DNA from: Luminiphilus sp.
Lineage (GTDB): Bacteria > Pseudomonadota > Gammaproteobacteria > Pseudomonadales > Halieaceae
Direction: 5' to 3'
NCBI GenBank assembly: GCA_016779445.1
Contig: JADHNP010000006.1
Coordinates: forward strand, 1-53,816
DNA length: 53,816 nt
This document shows, in pieces, positions 45,036-53,463 of the stretch. Below the pieces are notes generated by a model, which was not told the origin of the DNA, made no database searches, and worked only from the letters and a program-made list of their open reading frames with translations. The first letter of the stretch is position 1, and each line of letters begins with the position of its first letter. The position numbers were made by a program, and so were the translations under genes.

Positions 45036-45416
45036 ATGAAATTCAAAGGTTTTGTTTCGTTGGCCGCGGCCATGGTGTTTGTGTCGCCGTTTGCATCTGC
45101 TGGTGATCCCGTTCAGATGTGGAAGTGCAACGTTAATAGTGATGTCAGTGAAGAAGACGTAATGGAGCAAGCAGGCAAGTGGAAAAAAGCCGCTGGTGCG
45201 CTAGATGGCGGTGACGGCATGAGCGTCTACACGATGTTCCCGGTTTCTGTCGGTGCTGACGGCGATGGCACCGATGTCTTACTTGCCGTTTCTTGGAAAT
45301 CCTTTGGTGACTTTGGTAAGTGGTGGGATGCCTACCCATCTTCAGATGTTGCTCAAATGGAACGCGAAACCATGACCTGCCACGGCAGTGCTCTTTGGGA
45401 GAGCGAAACAATCTGA
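45036..45416 (+). CDS. Small exported protein of unknown function
   Basis: 126 residues with a clear signal peptide (MKFKGFVSLAAAMVFVSPFASA). The mature part begins DPVQMWKCNV and ends ETMTCHGSALWES; the two cysteines could pair. The centre WKKAAGALDGGDGMSVYTMFPVSVG followed by VLLAVSWKSFGDFGKWWDAYPSSD has the look of a ferredoxin-like alpha/beta dimeric fold (NIPSNAP-like), which is only an impression. AAGGGGAT precedes the ATG and a strong terminator follows, so it is probably a single-gene unit and well expressed. Confidence 0.8.
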   Translation: MKFKGFVSLAAAMVFVSPFASAGDPVQMWKCNVNSDVSEEDVMEQAGKWKKAAGALDGGDGMSVYTMFPVSVGADGDGTDVLLAVSWKSFGDFGKWWDAYPSSDVAQMERETMTCHGSALWESETI

Positions 45417-45438
45417 TTGCTTCAAAAAGCATCGCATG

Positions 45439-45465
45439 GGGCCGCCTTCTGGCGGCCCTTTTTTT
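45439..45465 (+). terminator. Rho-independent terminator after small exported protein gene
   Basis: GGGCCGCC, TTCT loop and GGCGGCCC form eight perfect pairs, followed by seven T. It begins 22 bases after the stop at 45416 and separates this gene from the amidinotransferase. Confidence 0.93.
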
Positions 45466-45556
45466 ATCTAACTCCACACAGTTGGTCGCGCCTTTCCTTT
45501 CCATGAAAGCGGAGACACTGTGGCCCCTTTAACCAAGTTATTTTGAGCTGTTCGCT

Positions 45557-46606
45557 ATGTCCCTAATCTGGAGCTGCAACGAGTGGGATCCTCTGGAAGA
45601 GGTTGTGGTGGGCAATCCTTTAGGCGCGCGTTTTCCCCACGCGGATGCCAGCACCCGACTCGCTGAGTACCCCGATCGAGATATTAAAGACATCCCCCAG
45701 GGGCCGTTTCCAGACCGAATCATTGAGGAGACAGAAGAAGACCTGCAGCGATTCATAGAGGTAATGGAGCATCGTGGTATCACGACAAAAAGACCCGACC
45801 GCTGGCCCCATGAGCATTGGATCAAGACACCGCAATGGGAGTCTCGGGGTTACTACAACTACTGTCCCCGGGATATTTTTCTAGTGGTCGGCGACCGAAT
45901 TATTGAAACACCCAACGTGATCAGGGGACGATCACTCGAAACCGGCTCCTACCGACGTCTCTTGATGGAATATTATGAAAGTGGTGCCAACTGGTTTAGC
46001 GCCCCGAAGCCAGTTTTGGACGACGCGCTGTTTGAATATGACCCCTTGGCGCCCACGCCACGAAATTTGGAGCCGGCGTTTGACGCCGCCAATGTGCTCA
46101 GATTTGGCTACGACTTGCTCTATCTGGTCAGTGCCACAGGCAACGAATTGGGCGGCCACTGGTTACAGCGTGTGTTAGGTGAGACTTTTCGGGTCCACTT
46201 TTTAAAGGATGTCTACTTTGGTAGCCACATCGATTCGACACTGGTGGCCCTGCGTCCCGGTTTAATCCTCGCCAACCCCGGACGTTTATCACCGGAGACC
46301 ATCCCTCCGTTCCTCAAGGACTGGGAGGTCATATTCAGTCCGCCAATGGAGAATCAAAGCCGCCATAGTCAGGAGTATCTGCAACAGGCGATTGGCAGTG
46401 AGTGGATCGACATGAATCTTTTCAGTTTGGGACCCGATACCGTGGTCGTCGACAGTGATCAGCGGGCACTTATTGCTCTACTGGAAGCCAAACAAATGGA
46501 AGTGATTCCCCTGAAACTGCGGCACTCACGGATGTTGGGCGGTGGCTTCCACTGCGTCACACTCGACACCCGTCGTCGCGGTACCATGGAATCTTATTTC
46601 TCCTGA
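45557..46606 (+). CDS. Amidinotransferase (arginine:glycine amidinotransferase family)
   Basis: Transfers the amidino group of arginine to an amine. The 349 residues align by eye with human AGAT: catalytic Asp176 in AFDAANVLRFG, His224 in GSHIDSTLVALRPG, Cys333 in GGGFHCVTLDTRRRG, plus NYCPRDIFLVVGD and YRRLLMEYY. The acceptor may be glycine, as in CyrA-type enzymes, or an omega-amine as in StrB1 or SxtG. No signal peptide. The next gene begins 34 bases later on the same strand. The CDS is preceded by a weak ribosome site. Confidence 0.9.
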   Translation: MSLIWSCNEWDPLEEVVVGNPLGARFPHADASTRLAEYPDRDIKDIPQGPFPDRIIEETEEDLQRFIEVMEHRGITTKRPDRWPHEHWIKTPQWESRGYYNYCPRDIFLVVGDRIIETPNVIRGRSLETGSYRRLLMEYYESGANWFSAPKPVLDDALFEYDPLAPTPRNLEPAFDAANVLRFGYDLLYLVSATGNELGGHWLQRVLGETFRVHFLKDVYFGSHIDSTLVALRPGLILANPGRLSPETIPPFLKDWEVIFSPPMENQSRHSQEYLQQAIGSEWIDMNLFSLGPDTVVVDSDQRALIALLEAKQMEVIPLKLRHSRMLGGGFHCVTLDTRRRGTMESYFS

Positions 46607-46639
46607 TAGATCAGCCATGATCATATTATCGCTTACCCC

Positions 46640-49600
46640 ATGACGCTGCTGTGGATAGCATTGCTACCCTCCGTGGTGACAGCGGCGTGGTTTCGGTACC
46701 GAAAAGTGCTATCGGACAGCACTCCTCGCAATGCACCGGAGGGAGTTCTGAGGCAGGCTCCTCCACCGGCAATCTGGGGCAATCACGAATACCAGCAAGG
46801 TGCACGCTGGCTGCACGAGATTTTTGAGCGCTCTGCCGCACACTTCCCTGACCTTCCAGCGCTCTCTGTCCCCGAGCGCGGCGTCACGCTTACCTACCGC
46901 GAGCTGAATCTTTTAGCGAATGCCATCGCAACATCGATTCGCGAGTACGTTACTGGAGCAGATCAAGTCGTCGTTGCTAGACTTGCACAAGATGATGCCA
47001 CGATCGTTGCACTTCATCTGGGCATTCTTAAGGCGGGTGCAACACAATGCTTCATCGATCCAGAGTCCCCAGAGGAGCTCTTTCGGCAGGTATTGGAAGA
47101 CGCCGATCCGGTTCTGTTGATTAGCGACGATATCCTCACCCGTTGTAGCGCGCCTGTGCGCACACTGGAGAGCCTCTTTGACACAGGCGCACAAGCAACG
47201 GACCTGTTGCCCCCGGCGCTATGGCTCGATGAGCCGACACAACGGCTTGCGTCAATTTTTTATACCAGTGGAACAACCGGACGTCCCAAGGGTGTGGAAT
47301 GCCCCCATGCGGGATACATAAACCTTGCTCAATCCTATGCTCAATTTTACGATTTCGTTCCAGGAAGCGACGCCACCACACTCACTTCCTCTTTCGGATA
47401 TGACGGCAGCATTTCCGAGATGTATAGCGCATGGGTCGCGGGTTGCGAAGTCGTGCTGGTGACCAAAGCGGCGTTACGCTCCGGGCCAGACTTGCTCCCC
47501 CTGTTGCGCGAGGCACAGGTGACGGCGCTATTTTGCCCGCCAGTTCTGCTGACCACGCTCACTGATCGGCCAGAATTCGATCTGCCCTATCCCATCTGTC
47601 GATATATTGTGCCCGCTGGAGAGGCATTTCCCGCCTCGCTGGTCGAACCCTGGTCTCGAGCGCGTCGGCAAGTCATCAATACTTATGGTCCAACTGAGGT
47701 CAGCACCGACACGAGCAGACAGCTACTTAGACCGAATGAGGCCGTAACGATCGGCAGCCCATTTCCCGGCGTCGACTACGTCATCCTAGACACTAATACG
47801 TCCACCGTGCTGCCTCACGGAGAGGAGGGAGAACTCTGTATTGGCGGCGCACAACTTGCACGCCGCTATCGCAATCTACCCGAGGCAAGCAGAGATAGAT
47901 TTGTGGACCACCCCCGACTCGGGCGTCTCTACCGATCAGGGGATCGCTGCCATGTCGACCCTGAAACATTGCGCGTGCATTTTCATGGTCGAATAGATGC
48001 GCAACTGAAAGTGCGTGGATATCGGATCGAAGCACAACCGATAGAATCCTTGCTACAGGATAACTTCTCCGAAATTGAAACGGCCGTATTAGACAATCAA
48101 GAAGACGAACTCATTGCGTTTATCCGTGCTCCCTCTCTGGAGAGCCCTCAGGATCCACTTCTGACCACAGCGGTGGTGGCGCATCCGGTGATAGCACAAG
48201 CACAAGCACTCATCAGTGAGCGTTTTCCGCCTTACGCAATACCCAGCCGATTTTTTCTCGTAAAGCGCTTTGAGCTGGTGGGCACATCAGGAAAGATCAA
48301 TCGCCGCGCGCTGCCGCAAGTCTCGACCAACACACGCGGCATCTCTGCGCGATCTGCACCAAAGCCAGCACCCATCAACGAAGACAACCCTGCTCTCGAT
48401 GCAAGGGTGCTGGAGATTTGCCGAGCAGAGCTCGGTGCTGACCTCTCGTGGGATGATGATCTGACGGATTGGGGGGCACATTCCATTGCCATCGCCCGAT
48501 TGACCCAGCATCTTCAAGCCGCTGGCTATACGGTATCGGTGAGAGACCTCCTTACGGATCATCGCAGCGCTCGGAAAATTGCACGGCTTTCACCGACTGT
48601 CGCCTATCAGACAGGCCCGGAACAGAGCAGTGCAGATAACTCACATGAAAGGATTAACGAATCCCCGGTATCTGAGAAGCAATATCCTTTTAAGACGTTC
48701 AGCCTGCTGCAGGGCTCGCTGGCAGTATTGCTTCGCGTGCCGCTACTGCTCATAGCCGCGATCAGCTTGGCCATCGTTGACCCTGAAGAGCGCCTATTGA
48801 CGGGCGAGGTCGCGGGTTTTCTGGTGGCGGCTATCGCCGCCTACAGCATTTATTTGGTCCTACCTTTCACGAATCTGGGTTGGGTGCTCCTACTCCGCTA
48901 TCTTGAAAGAGTACTGTTTGGAGGCGCAGAACTTAATCCAGGGCGTTACCTCAAATTCTCCAGCCAGCATCTGAAGCTGTGGTGGCTGGAACAACAAACA
49001 GATTTCGTTCTAAAACCGCTGGTCAATGGACTTCGAAGTCCCGTCTTATTTAATTGGGCGCTCAGGCATCTGGGCGCAAATATCCACAGTCAAGCCTTCA
49101 TTGCGCAAAGCACCGAATGGTATGGCCCCCTAACCCTGATCACAATTGCACGCGGCGCAGTTGTGCAGGCCGCAGTGCAAATCAGTAGCGTCAGGTGGGA
49201 GGGCCAAAGTTTTGTGCTCGACACAATTAACATTGGCGCAGGCGCTCGCGTTGGAAGCCGCGCGATGGTCTCAGGCGGCGCCTCACTTGGCGATAACTCT
49301 TGGCTAACACCCCTGTCAGAGTTGAGAATCCATTGCGCTCCCAATAGTCAGGTCGACGGCGTGCCCGGGCAAGCAGTGGGTGGATATGTACCTCCACGGA
49401 TGCCACGTCGCGATCGGTCATCTGCCTTTCTGACCGTCTTGTTCGATGCCAGAAACGTCTGCATTCAATTTCTTCTCGAAATTGGGCTGGTGGTCGTGCC
49501 AGGTGCAGCAGTTGGCCTGCTGACGACTTGGGCGCTCGGCTTCGATTCATTGAGTAAAGTCAATTTGGACACTCAACGAGTGGATGCCAGCGATCTTCTG

Positions 49601-50887
49601 GTTATGTCCGGTTCGGGGGTGATGGGTCTATGGCTTGGAGCGCTGGCGGTTTCCTGCGGTATGTGTCTGTTCTTGCGTCTAACGCCCACCCCTTGCGGCT
49701 GGGTGTCTGCCACCAGTTTACAGGGGATACTGGCGCGCTATCGACAGACAAAAATGAATCAAATTCAACAGCTATGGGGCTGGAGTCTGACTGGGCAATA
49801 CCTACGCGCGCTCGCCGGCGTTAAATTTTCTAAAGTGGGGGCTTCAGAGTGCGACGCGCTGCTCAATTTGTTGCCCGAGCACCTGCATGCTGACGCCAAT
49901 GTTTTTATCGCGCAGGGCTGCTACTGCAACGTTCTCGATGAATTCGGTACTCATTTATTGGTGAAACCGGCCCAAATTCCCGCCAGATTCTTTGCCAGTA
50001 ACAACGCTATGGTGGAATCGGGCCCCATTCCAGGCAATCTGCTGCTTGGCGTCTCGACCCCGCTCGGACCGCAACTCTATAGGCCGCAATATAGCGACCG
50101 GCCCGATCCTCAGCGGATACTGGTAGGAAATCCTCCGCTGGAGGTGGCCTCTACTGATCAGCAGGAGCCCGCCAACAACGCAAGGCCCTCTCTGCGCATC
50201 TTTTTTGCAAGGTTCTTTCTAAATGACCTCGCCTCCGTGGGCCTCATCCCAGGATTGACTATCTTCCTCGCAACATTTTTTCTGGTCGCGCTCAATAAAG
50301 CGGGCTTTGGCAATACCGAAGCCGCCTTGTTGACCAGTCTGATCGTTCCCCTCCTGCTCCCACTGCTCGCACTCAGTATCAAATTGATACTGGTGGGCAA
50401 CCGATGGGGGCGAGCGAACAGTGCTCCGTTTTGGTCAATCCGACACTTCACATACTTTCTTGCGCAAGACAGCTTTTTCAGGCTGATGGCGGGCTTTATG
50501 GGCGCTGTCTCAGGCACGGCTTTGGCAAATCCCATATTGCGTCGGTTTGGCTGCTCTATTGGCAAACGCTCACTGATCGGCCTACCTCTGCAGATGTCAG
50601 ACTGGCACGCAGTCGACATCGGTGACGACTGCGTCATCAACGGTCAAATGCAGCTGCACAGCTTTGAGAATCGCGTATTAACAGTCAGGCGCACAAAGAT
50701 CGGCAACAGATCGGTGATTAATCACGGAGCAATGCTGATGGGTGGTGCAACACTAGAGAGCGATGTCACTGTGGAATCACAATCTCTGGTGCTTAAGGCA
50801 ATGCAGTTGAGTAGCGGACATCATGCTGGTTGCCCCACCCAAGCGGTTACTGATGTCATGGCAGCAGCGACCCCCTCAGGCCGCTAA
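46640..50887 (+). CDS. NRPS-like A-PCP enzyme with membrane terminal domains (Pls-like)
   Basis: 1415 residues. The adenylation domain (about 55-570) has YTSGTTGRPKG (from residue 208), NTYGPTE, YRSGDR, KVRGYRIE and the A10 lysine in TSGKINRR (552). A carrier domain follows with Ser615 in WGAHSIAIARL. From about 690 to the end come several membrane helices alternating with hexapeptide beta-helix segments (IHSQAFIAQ to GDNSW near 815-895; SIGKRSLIG to VTVESQSL near 1310-1385), as in the NRPS terminal domain of poly-epsilon-lysine synthetase. There is no condensation or thioesterase domain of the ordinary type. By-eye specificity residues: D,G,S,F,V,A,T,T,D,K. The start is uncertain. Confidence 0.88.
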   Translation: MTLLWIALLPSVVTAAWFRYRKVLSDSTPRNAPEGVLRQAPPPAIWGNHEYQQGARWLHEIFERSAAHFPDLPALSVPERGVTLTYRELNLLANAIATSIREYVTGADQVVVARLAQDDATIVALHLGILKAGATQCFIDPESPEELFRQVLEDADPVLLISDDILTRCSAPVRTLESLFDTGAQATDLLPPALWLDEPTQRLASIFYTSGTTGRPKGVECPHAGYINLAQSYAQFYDFVPGSDATTLTSSFGYDGSISEMYSAWVAGCEVVLVTKAALRSGPDLLPLLREAQVTALFCPPVLLTTLTDRPEFDLPYPICRYIVPAGEAFPASLVEPWSRARRQVINTYGPTEVSTDTSRQLLRPNEAVTIGSPFPGVDYVILDTNTSTVLPHGEEGELCIGGAQLARRYRNLPEASRDRFVDHPRLGRLYRSGDRCHVDPETLRVHFHGRIDAQLKVRGYRIEAQPIESLLQDNFSEIETAVLDNQEDELIAFIRAPSLESPQDPLLTTAVVAHPVIAQAQALISERFPPYAIPSRFFLVKRFELVGTSGKINRRALPQVSTNTRGISARSAPKPAPINEDNPALDARVLEICRAELGADLSWDDDLTDWGAHSIAIARLTQHLQAAGYTVSVRDLLTDHRSARKIARLSPTVAYQTGPEQSSADNSHERINESPVSEKQYPFKTFSLLQGSLAVLLRVPLLLIAAISLAIVDPEERLLTGEVAGFLVAAIAAYSIYLVLPFTNLGWVLLLRYLERVLFGGAELNPGRYLKFSSQHLKLWWLEQQTDFVLKPLVNGLRSPVLFNWALRHLGANIHSQAFIAQSTEWYGPLTLITIARGAVVQAAVQISSVRWEGQSFVLDTINIGAGARVGSRAMVSGGASLGDNSWLTPLSELRIHCAPNSQVDGVPGQAVGGYVPPRMPRRDRSSAFLTVLFDARNVCIQFLLEIGLVVVPGAAVGLLTTWALGFDSLSKVNLDTQRVDASDLLVMSGSGVMGLWLGALAVSCGMCLFLRLTPTPCGWVSATSLQGILARYRQTKMNQIQQLWGWSLTGQYLRALAGVKFSKVGASECDALLNLLPEHLHADANVFIAQGCYCNVLDEFGTHLLVKPAQIPARFFASNNAMVESGPIPGNLLLGVSTPLGPQLYRPQYSDRPDPQRILVGNPPLEVASTDQQEPANNARPSLRIFFARFFLNDLASVGLIPGLTIFLATFFLVALNKAGFGNTEAALLTSLIVPLLLPLLALSIKLILVGNRWGRANSAPFWSIRHFTYFLAQDSFFRLMAGFMGAVSGTALANPILRRFGCSIGKRSLIGLPLQMSDWHAVDIGDDCVINGQMQLHSFENRVLTVRRTKIGNRSVINHGAMLMGGATLESDVTVESQSLVLKAMQLSSGHHAGCPTQAVTDVMAAATPSGR

Positions 50888-50932
50888 ACCCTCGAGCAAT
50901 TACTGACCCAGACAGCCCAGCGGGCGAGATTG

Positions 50933-52144
50933 TCACCCACCTGTATATTTTCGCCGCGACGTGGCAAAAGGGTACCAGCGCCAGTCGGTCAAACACCGCC
51001 ACACCCATTCAATGGGCCCCACACTGAAGCGCCGACACCACCACTCTGCGGCGAATATCTGACAGAGAAAGACGACGCAGGCAAGCACCACAACTCTGGC
51101 GGGGCCCCACTGAAAAGCGGCTCCCAAACCATACCCGTGAAATACTCCCATCATGATGGCAGTCTGGCTCAGATACACACTCAGGCTGATTGTTCCCAGA
51201 TTTGCGCAACGTCGGCGTAGTGCGGGCCATATATCAACCTTGACCCACAGCCAGACAGTCAAAAACCAGGCAGATGTTAATGCACCGGTGGCAATCAGAT
51301 ACGTCACATCGCCGAGAGCAATAACGGAATTTGACTCCTGAGACCGATCAAAAACCGAGTACCCCAATGCCGCATTGAAGTAGCGCTCCAGCAGCATGAG
51401 CGCGGCCCCGAAAACCCAAAGCAATACAACACTGCGCAGCAATAAGGTGGTCGATAAGCTCTGCATCCGATGCCATCCCGAGCGCATAAAGACGAAGCCA
51501 AAAATAAAGTAGGCCAGTACTAAAAAGCCCGAGTCCGGATACTGCCAATCGACCCAGAATCGCTCGGGGATAAATTGCGCATGGTATTTCATAACCCCAG
51601 ATAAATCGGCCTCTACCAAAGGCGACTCGAGCCGTTCTTCTGCTAACCAATCCAGTGCTGCTGTTGGGTCCTCAACGGGCCAATCGTCATCTCTGTCTCC
51701 GCCCCAGAGATGACCCGCCGGAAAACTGAGGCATAACAGCACTGCCAGTGCAATAAGAGCTCTGTTTGAAAAGCGATAAATCAGCAACAGAATGATGCCC
51801 AGCTCTGCGTACAGCATCAGAATGTCGCCCTCAAAAAAAAGCGCATGAAGACATCCAAAAAGCATTAGCGCTGCCATTCGCCTTAACAAGCGCACCACCC
51901 GGAAACCCGCGGCCTGGGTTTGAAGGTAAAAACCCATGCCAAATAACAAGCTAAATAACGCCCAGAATTTCGTCTCGAAAAAGAAGTGCTTCAGATGCCA
52001 GGCGATTTGATCTGCGCCGCTTGACCAGGCGGGGATGTCTGCGCCAAAACTGAATACATTGACGACGAGAATGCCAAACAACGCGACGCCACGCAGCACA
52101 TCCAAAAATTCAATGCGATGACTGGGCTGTTCCCGTGTTTTCAC
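50933..52144 (-). CDS. DUF418-family multi-pass membrane protein
   Basis: 403 residues with about ten hydrophobic helices. The N-terminal RIEFLDVLRGVALFGILVVNVFSF and the later FETKFWALFSLLFGMGFYLQTQ are the DUF418/HGSNAT-like pattern; the C-terminal half has GTISLSVYLSQTAIMMGVFHGYGLG and GPIEWVWRCLT. The family is related to membrane acyltransferases but has no assigned reaction. GTG at 52144 follows a GGAGGAAGG. It converges on the NRPS-like gene with 45 bases between; a functional link is possible but unproven. Confidence 0.88.
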   Translation of the reverse strand: MKTREQPSHRIEFLDVLRGVALFGILVVNVFSFGADIPAWSSGADQIAWHLKHFFFETKFWALFSLLFGMGFYLQTQAAGFRVVRLLRRMAALMLFGCLHALFFEGDILMLYAELGIILLLIYRFSNRALIALAVLLCLSFPAGHLWGGDRDDDWPVEDPTAALDWLAEERLESPLVEADLSGVMKYHAQFIPERFWVDWQYPDSGFLVLAYFIFGFVFMRSGWHRMQSLSTTLLLRSVVLLWVFGAALMLLERYFNAALGYSVFDRSQESNSVIALGDVTYLIATGALTSAWFLTVWLWVKVDIWPALRRRCANLGTISLSVYLSQTAIMMGVFHGYGLGAAFQWGPARVVVLACVVFLCQIFAAEWWCRRFSVGPIEWVWRCLTDWRWYPFATSRRKYTGG

Positions 52145-52349
52145 AGCGTAACCTTCCTCCGCTTACCAACAGCTCGTCGAGAAAATGACGATTATACTGA
52201 TGCTAGGCCGACAGCATGCGAAGTGAAACAGCCCTAGGTGACGGACTGGATCACATTTATTCCAGTCCTCTTTGACGCTACTATCATGGGCGTTGTGCTA
52301 ACTTTGCCTCGGCACAACACCATCCTGAATACTGCTAAGTGAACTTTAC
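52145..52349. promoter_or_regulatory. Divergent control region with two inverted repeats before azlC
   Basis: GGACTGGA/TCCAGTCC (52243-52268, ten-base spacer) and GTTGTGC/GCACAAC (52292-52318, 13-base spacer) are perfect repeats. TTGACG at 52272-52277 sits between them and could be the -35 of azlC, though no good -10 follows. AzlCD is usually under an Lrp-type regulator; these may be operator sites. Confidence 0.4.
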
Positions 52350-53033
52350 ATGAGCCCCTCTCCCTCTTCGATCATTGTGCGTGGATCTATCGACGCCCTG
52401 CCTCTTTTTATACCCGCCATTCCATTCGCCTTTGTTTTTGGCGTGGTAGTGGCAAATGCGGGTATCCCGGGATGGCTTGGCTGGTCCTCTTCACCCATTA
52501 TTTTCGGGGGCGCTATACAGGTGACCTTATTCACCTTGCTGGGTGAGGGCGCTTCCGTAGCTGCAGCAGTCAGCGCAGCGCTTATCGTGGGCGCACGACA
52601 TCTTTTCTATTCGCTGACCCTCGCTCCCCGATTTCAAGATCAGCCTGACTGGTTCCGGTGGATCGGCTCCTATGTGTTGATCGATCAGGTTTTCGTGCTG
52701 ATTCAGACAAAGCCGATTGATGAGCCAGCAATCTTTCGACGCTACTTTCTTGCGACCGGCTTTACATTTTGGGCGCTGTGGATGGTTTTTACCGCGTTGG
52801 GTATCCTTCTCGGCCCTGCCATACCAGAGAGTTGGGGGGTTGAATTTGCCGCACCCGTCCTCTTCGTCAGTTTGATGATGGCCGCCAGTGATCGCCGAGA
52901 CAAATTGATCGCCGCCGTTATCGCAATGGGGATCACCCTCGCCTTCAGTCAGCTACCTCATCGCGCCGGCATACTGGTCGCCGTCGCTCTGACTGTCGGC
53001 ATCATGCTCCTGATGCACCGGAGGCAATCATGA
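52350..53033 (+). CDS. azlC: AzlC-family branched-chain amino acid exporter, large subunit
   Basis: Inner-membrane protein, 227 residues with about six helices, that with AzlD exports leucine analogues, valine or other branched-chain amino acids. Family marks are ALPLFIPAIPFAFVFGVVVANAG, IFGGAIQVTLFTLLGEGAS, and VGARHLFYSLTLAPRF, with VLIDQVFVL after it. Its stop overlaps the azlD start by four bases (ATGA). Confidence 0.92.
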   Translation: MSPSPSSIIVRGSIDALPLFIPAIPFAFVFGVVVANAGIPGWLGWSSSPIIFGGAIQVTLFTLLGEGASVAAAVSAALIVGARHLFYSLTLAPRFQDQPDWFRWIGSYVLIDQVFVLIQTKPIDEPAIFRRYFLATGFTFWALWMVFTALGILLGPAIPESWGVEFAAPVLFVSLMMAASDRRDKLIAAVIAMGITLAFSQLPHRAGILVAVALTVGIMLLMHRRQS

Positions 53034-53335
53034 TTGCGACTGCCATCATTCTGACGGGCCTAGGTTCCTACGCCATGCGCGCTTTTTTTATCTTTGCGTT
53101 GGCGAGGTACTCCTTTCCCCCCATTTTGCGTAGAGCCCTTGAATACGTCGCCCCCACCGTCATGGCTGCTTTGGTCATTTCTATGATGACTAGCACCGAG
53201 GGCAAGCTCACAGCAGGTTGGGCCGAATCAATAGGGCTGCTTTTGGCAGCGACCGTCGCAAAATTCACAGGCAACCATATCTTTTCTCTCCTTGCGGGGA
53301 TGGGTAGCTTCTGGGTCATCAGATGGATCATGTAA
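53030..53335 (+). CDS. azlD: AzlD-family branched-chain amino acid exporter, small subunit
   Basis: 101-residue membrane protein with three to four helices, the obligate partner of AzlC. The start IATAIILTGLGSYAMRAFFIF and the central RALEYVAPTVMAALVISMM are typical of the family, as is KFTGNHIFSLLAGMGSFWVIRW at the end. Overlap with azlC ensures equal translation. A hairpin follows six bases after the stop. Confidence 0.92.
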   Translation: MIATAIILTGLGSYAMRAFFIFALARYSFPPILRRALEYVAPTVMAALVISMMTSTEGKLTAGWAESIGLLLAATVAKFTGNHIFSLLAGMGSFWVIRWIM

Positions 53336-53340
53336 TGGAG

Positions 53341-53362
53341 GCGCTAACGTATCTTTTAGCGC
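53341..53362 (+). repeat. Hairpin after azlD
   Basis: GCGCTAA and TTAGCGC pair perfectly over seven bases with an eight-base loop, just behind the azlD stop. There is no T tract, so it is at best a weak terminator or an mRNA 3'-end stabiliser. Confidence 0.4.
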
Positions 53363-53463
53363 TGTCGACGAACTCAGGTATGCAATGGACCAGATCAGTG
53401 CTAAAACGAGGCGTCTGATCACTTGATCGACGTCAAACAAACTAATTTGCCCCGGGGGTTAAC

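Noticed and set aside
46618-46644. Eight-codon upstream ORF ending across the NRPS-like start (CCATGA)
   Set aside because: No Shine-Dalgarno precedes it, so coupling is not supported, unlike the nadK case.
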